Shown here one piece after another: positions 9,820-15,800 of a stretch of DNA of 16,414 nucleotides. The position numbers and the translations under genes were made by a program. The notes beneath the pieces were generated by a model. It searched no databases, had not been told where the DNA came from, and saw nothing but the letters and a program-made list of their open reading frames with translations. How positions within the stretch are numbered: position 1 is the stretch's first letter; every line of letters begins with the position of its first letter. Origin of the DNA: Goniomonas avonlea (lineage: Eukaryota; Cryptophyceae; Goniomonadida; Goniomonadaceae); assembly GCA_003573635.1 (NCBI GenBank), contig QUTJ01031738.1:1-16414 (forward strand), written 5' to 3'.

Positions 9820-12800
9820 CGCACGCGTCCACAGCACGGCCGCTAACACTCGCTGACGAGACAGCCAGCTAGAGACGTGCCCGGAGGCGAAAGACAGCGC
9901 ACACCGACAGAGGCTCATCGCTCCGTCATGGAATCAAAGGCGTCAACCGAATCACTCAGTCACTGACACGCCGGGAGTCAGGGCCGACGCAGACACGCAG
10001 GCACATCCCAACAGCCCGCGAGACAAAACACTCAGTGATTGACCACCTTGGGGTTCCGGTCCTCACACCAGTCAATGCTCATCATCTCGTTGAGGAGGGC
10101 AGGAGCCGTCCACGTTGCACCGCTGTCACGGCTGACGCTGGACAGCAGGTCGGTGTCTGTGCCGGCAGTGCCACCGAGGGTGTCTGTAGACTCCCATACT
10201 GCCAACCAGGTCCCTGGGTTGATTCAAGTGAGCGCCACCGTACCACAGGCAATGCAAGTGGCGACTTGTCACTGGCTTTCGAATGCAAGTGGCGGCATGC
10301 ACTGGCTCTCGCGATGCCGTCAAAGCCTCTCGTCTCTGGTGCCTTGTCTGTTGGTTTCTCTGTGTCTCCCCTGGCAAATCAAAATGGGGGGGGGGGGGGC
10401 AGGATAATCTTCACCTACCGTTGACACCGACCAGGGTCGGCTTGGTGTGGTTGCCGTCAGGGGTGGCCGTGTTGATCACAGCGGCAGCGGACCATGTAAC
10501 GCCGCCGTCCACCGTGCGCGAGGTCATGATGCTCCAGCCACTACGTCCCACAGGGTACGCCTTCGCCTGCCACACCGCCACAATCACCGTGTCGGCTGAG
10601 CCCACACCGCGACCATCGTCAACGTACAGCGTGACGCGAGAGTCCAGGGTCCCGCCCGCATCCGTGGCGGCGTACGAGTTGATGAAGGTGATGGATGACC
10701 ACGTGACACCCTTGTCATCCGAGTACGCGCAGGCAATATCGGAGTCTGCGGCGCCTGTCGCCTCCCAAGCAACCAGCCACCTCTGGGTCGACGCGGCGCC
10801 TGGGGGCGCAAATGCAACGACTGACGGTCGCTCCGACGACACGACGCTTGCGGGCACCTCGATGTCATGGTCGACCCACGTGGAGCCGACGTCGGCAGAA
10901 AACGCAAAGCGGAGCCCGCGCTCGGTACTGCAGGCAGGCTTGGACCAGACGACAGCTACGAGAGGAGACGAACACGTGCCGCCGAGGGCCATGGCGGGCC
11001 AATGCTCGCCCTGACAGGCTGCGGAAGCGTCTGCAGGCGTGGTCGTGTTGAGGAAGACGCCCGGGGTTACAGGCGCGTTCCATGTGTGTCCGTGGTCGAC
11101 AGAGACAGCCACGCGCACGAGCGGGTGGAAGAGGAGGGTGCCGGTGGAGGAGTCGTACGGTGAGTGCCAAGCAACCGCCATGACCTCACACTTCCCAGCG
11201 GCAATGAGCGAGCCCGCACCGAGCTCAGTGAGGTCAGGCCCCGACAGATACTTGTCAGAGACGTCGGCACCAGTTTCCTCGCGGCAGAAAAAGTGGGGGT
11301 CGTGGAAGGGCTTCTGGCCGAGAGCAACCTGGCCATCTGGCCATATCGCGGGGCGGTCCCAGTTCTTGTTGTCATTGCGGAACCAGGTCCACTGTGCTAC
11401 GACGGTGCTACTGCCGACGTAGGCCACGGAGGGGTACGCGTCGTTGAGATCGTTGTTGGTCACGGACACTTGCGGGGTCCACGAAACGCCATCGCTGGAC
11501 TCCACATACCAGATTTCGTACTTGTGGCGGGACCGTTGACTGCAGCAGTGTTGCATCGACTGGTACACGACCGTGATCAGGCCTCCGGGAGCCGGGTCAA
11601 AGGTTGCCTTGACGTAGCGAGCACCGCTGCGGGTCACATGGGTCAAGATTCTCACTGACTTGCACCAGTCCCAGCCACACACCGTCACCTGTTACCGCCA
11701 GTCTCGAACTGCGCACAGCCACTGCCTCACACATGAATCTCAGTGATATCTGGATGGTTTTTCGACAATGTATTTACCTACATCTCTACCTGCATCTATC
11801 GATGTATCTATGAACAGCGAGGGAGGGGAGAGGGACGGAAAAAAGTTAACAAAGAGAGCATTGTTGCGACGGACGTCCGACAACATAGCCTGAGAGTCGG
11901 TGCGCAACAGAGTACAAAGGCAAGCAAGGTACCCGAACGGCTGAGCAACGACGGACGAAGCCATCGTCCCGGTGCCAGCGCCGTTGCAGAAGAGGTACCC
12001 ATCGATATGAGGGCGTTTTGACACATAAATGTCGAGGTCCTCGCCACTGCGGCCCGTGGACTCCCAAGCTGCCACCCAGTCTCCGTGACCAAGCCCCACG
12101 ATTGCCGGCCTCATGTCGCGGATGGCGCCGTTCTGCCCCAGCTTGTTGTTCTTGTCGTTGATGGGTTCAACGGGCGACCACGTGTGGCCGAGGTCCTCCG
12201 AGTGCGACCACATGACGTCTGCCTCCACGTCCTTCTGCCGCGTGAACGCCACGGCCACAATCCGCGCAATGGGATCGAACTTGAGCGTGAGGTCGGTGTC
12301 CCAGACGCTGCCGCCGGCCACAGGCTCTGTCTCAAGTGGACGGAGCGGATCCACGTGCAGCTCGTGGTAGGCGTCCAAAGACGCGTTTGCCACCACGACC
12401 TTCCGCCCTTCGCCCGTGTCATCGGGCCCTGTCATTGCCAGCAGCCACGTGCCGTTGCCGGTGCACTCCAGCGCGATGTGCCGGTAGTCCCCAGGGGTGC
12501 CTCCAGCCCCTGGGCCACTCGGTGGCCGAATCACACCGGCCGTGCTGCCCTCACTGCCGCGGCGGAACGTTCCCTTTGGCTTGTCCATGTTAGCCTCGTG
12601 AAAATTGTGGCCCGAGTTGTTGGAGAAACGGATGTTGAGGCGAGGCCCAACCTCCAGCCTGGTGGCGGGGTCGTTGGGCGCGTCACCGAGCCATGCGATC
12701 ACAACGTACGGCGAGTGGGGTTCGTGGGAGACCGCAAAGTACCTGTTTGGTCGTCAGCGTCCGAATTCTCGTCAGGTGCATGGACCAAGGCCACAAAATT

Positions 12801-15800
12801 CCAACTTAGCAGTCTATGGCCGATTCAAAACGCCCTAGCTTGCAACACTGCACCCCAAACGATACACCCAAATGTCACCCAAATGACACCCAAATGTCAC
12901 CCAAATGACACCCGAATGGCACCCAAGAGAAACATGCCTGTGCGCTCGCTCCTCGATGGTACCGTTGACGCGGTCTGAGCGGTACTTAGAGGGACACAGG
13001 GCTGGACTCTCTAGGGCTGACGTGCGAACGAAGGCAATGCCAGGCTCTTCCCCAAGCGGCGCCCGGATGTAAAAGGCGAACCATGCATCGCGGAAGTCCG
13101 TGCCTGAGAGTGAATTCAGTTGGGTCGCATTTGGAGATATTTGTGTCACGTGGGTGGTGCTCCGGGCGGGGAAATGGTGGCCTTGGGGAGCGAGCGCACA
13201 GGTGTGATTGTCGGCCGTGCGAAACAGAAAGCCCTACCGATAACAACCGACGCAGTGACGACCGTGGGTTGCTTAGCATAACCCCCCTCATACATCATCG
13301 CCTTTGGGAAGCTCCAGCTAACTCCAGAATCAAACGATCGGATCTCCATGAAGTCGCCTGCCCCCGCGATGTACGATATAAGCCAGTTACGGCCAGCGCC
13401 AGCGACCCTGGGGTGCCGGTGCCGCTCGAAGTCCACTGCCAACGCCTCGGCGGTCATTGAGACGTTGACGAAGTGCATAGGAGTCCAGTGGAGGCCATCG
13501 TGGGACACGGACTGGTAGAGGTCAAACTCGCCAACGCCTTCCGCCGTGGTTAGGACCTCCCACACCTGTGTGTCTCACCAGTGAGTGGGCTGGCTGGCGC
13601 GGGAGCGTGCAGTGAGCGGAGAAAGACACACTCGTGTACTCATGCATTCTCCTCGACGGACACACGGACATCCCCCCCCCATCCCACCCCACTTCCTGTC
13701 CCCCCCCCCCCTCTCGCTCTCTTCTTCTCACTCACGGTGCTGCGATTAACCCTCGCAAAGACTAATTGCGCCCCGCATGCAAAGTACACGCTGGGCGCCA
13801 TCAGACACCTCAGTCCAACGCTCTGGGATCAAGTCTCACACCCACCGTCATCCAGGTTCCGTCGCCGTTGTAAGCAAGGTGTGGGTTGCCGTGCTTCATG
13901 TCAAGCGCGGTGGCGTTAGAGATTGTGGTTGGGTGGCTCCACGTGATGCCATCGTCAACGGACAGGGCACTGTTGATGTCGTTGCCAGAATGCCACACAA
14001 GGAGCCAGTGCCCATGTAGGTCGGTCGCCAGGCTCGGGGTTTGATCTGGGACATGCATCAGTCAGAGCAACTCGACCGATTTGCCATGTCTGACATGTGA
14101 GTCAGAGCAACTCGACCGATTTGCCATGTCTGACATGTGAGTCAGAGCAACTCGACCGATTTGCCATCGCCATAGATATGCCGAATCACCATTTGGCTGG
14201 CCAAAGATGTAAATACAAATTGGTGACTCGGCAATCTTTGGCCAAAATGGGAGGCAAATATGACAAACCGCGGGGTTGTCATCAGCGCCATTGTCATCAT
14301 TTGGCCATAATTTGGCGAAAGCCCCAACCCTAGAGTTGCTCTCAGTTGCATGTATGCATGACAAATCCACCCGGCGATGCATTTACTCCAGCCTTCGTTT
14401 CTCTGTGCTAACGCCTCTCACGCCAACGGCTGCACGAACGGTTTCATTTCCCTGCACCGACACCTCGAAGTCTTTCGCTGCACTCCCCTCCCCGTACTGA
14501 CGCCTGTGGTTCCTTGGCACTCGGAAACTTGTGTATCTGACCGGGAGCAGTACGGGCATGTATCTTACCGGGAGCAGTGTCCTGCCCAGCGAGCTCGGGA
14601 TGGGTGAGAGTGAGTGACCAGCTGCGCCCATCGTCCGTGGAACGCGCAACAACCAGGTCCTTATCGGTGCCAGTACCGTGCACCGCGTGTCCCTGGGTTT
14701 CATACACCATCAACACGGTACCATTCGCGCCGGCCACCATGGTGACGTTCTCGTCGTTGACGTGCGGTGCGTCGTCCATTCCGTGCAGGTCGAGCAGCTG
14801 GGGCGGTGACCAGTGGCGATCGTCCTTGCATCGTTTGATGTCCCACTCGGGGCTGTGCTCCAGTTTCTGCGGAGCAGACGTCACGGGATGCGGGGTGCTG
14901 TGATGGTGTGTGGAATATTGATTTCGATGAAAGAGGGGCGACAGGCGACAAGGATCAATCAAGATCACGTTCGAATCAACGATATCTTTAGAAAGTGTGT
15001 GGCTCACTTGACCTGCCCCCCCCATCGAGGGCGGAAATGGGTGGGACAGCTAGTGTGGGTGAAACCAGGAGAAGTGGGGCATCGAGTGGAAATCATGCGA
15101 CAACGCCTACGTCGAGGTCAGTGTCCCAGCGCTGCAGATGGAGCGGGGAGTACGAGGAGTGATTGCCGTACACGTGCAGCCCGCTGTAGGCCACCAACCG
15201 TGTGTCGCCGACGGCTGCCAGCGAGAGGGAGGTGACCACTTCGTCGTCGTACATGGCGTCGGGGTTGAGACTCCGCACGTGCGTCCAGGTGGCACCGTCG
15301 TCGTCACTCTCGGCGATGGCAACATCTGTGTCTTTGGCGCCGCCGAGCGTGGGGTCCGATGTTCTCCACACGACCGTCCACGTTCCGTGCGAGGAGACAG
15401 TGACCCGAGGCTCCACTGCGACGGCGGGGTCAGTAGGGTCACGGGGCAGGGGAACGAGAGAATGACGGCAGGGTCAGTAAGGGTCACGGGGGGAGGGGAA
15501 AGAGCGAATGACTCGAGGCTCCACTGCTGACGGCAGGGTCAGTAAGGGTCACGGGGGGAGGGGAAAGAGCGAATGACTCGAGGCTCCACTGCCGACGGCG
15601 GGGTCAGTAAGGTCACGGGGGGAGGGGAANGAGNGAATGACTCGAGGCTCCACTGCNGACGGCAGGGTCAGTAAGGGTCACCCGGGCTCGGGAAAGATGG
15701 CAGTTACTATGTCGGGGCAAATTTCTGTAGTCTATCGAAAATGTAGCAAGAGATATTCCTCTCCTAAATATATCCAGACAAGATAGATCTAAGCTTCAAA

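Noticed and set aside
9641-9918. Further Cys-Val repeat open frames
   Set aside because: Microsatellite translation within intron 9.
12085-12978. Plus-strand open frame of about 297 codons
   Set aside because: Antisense shadow of exon 7; no domain features and it runs into the 11-bp intronic repeat.
15407-15680. CRISPR-like regular array
   Set aside because: Units are contiguous tandem copies without unique spacers, and the context is a eukaryotic intron.
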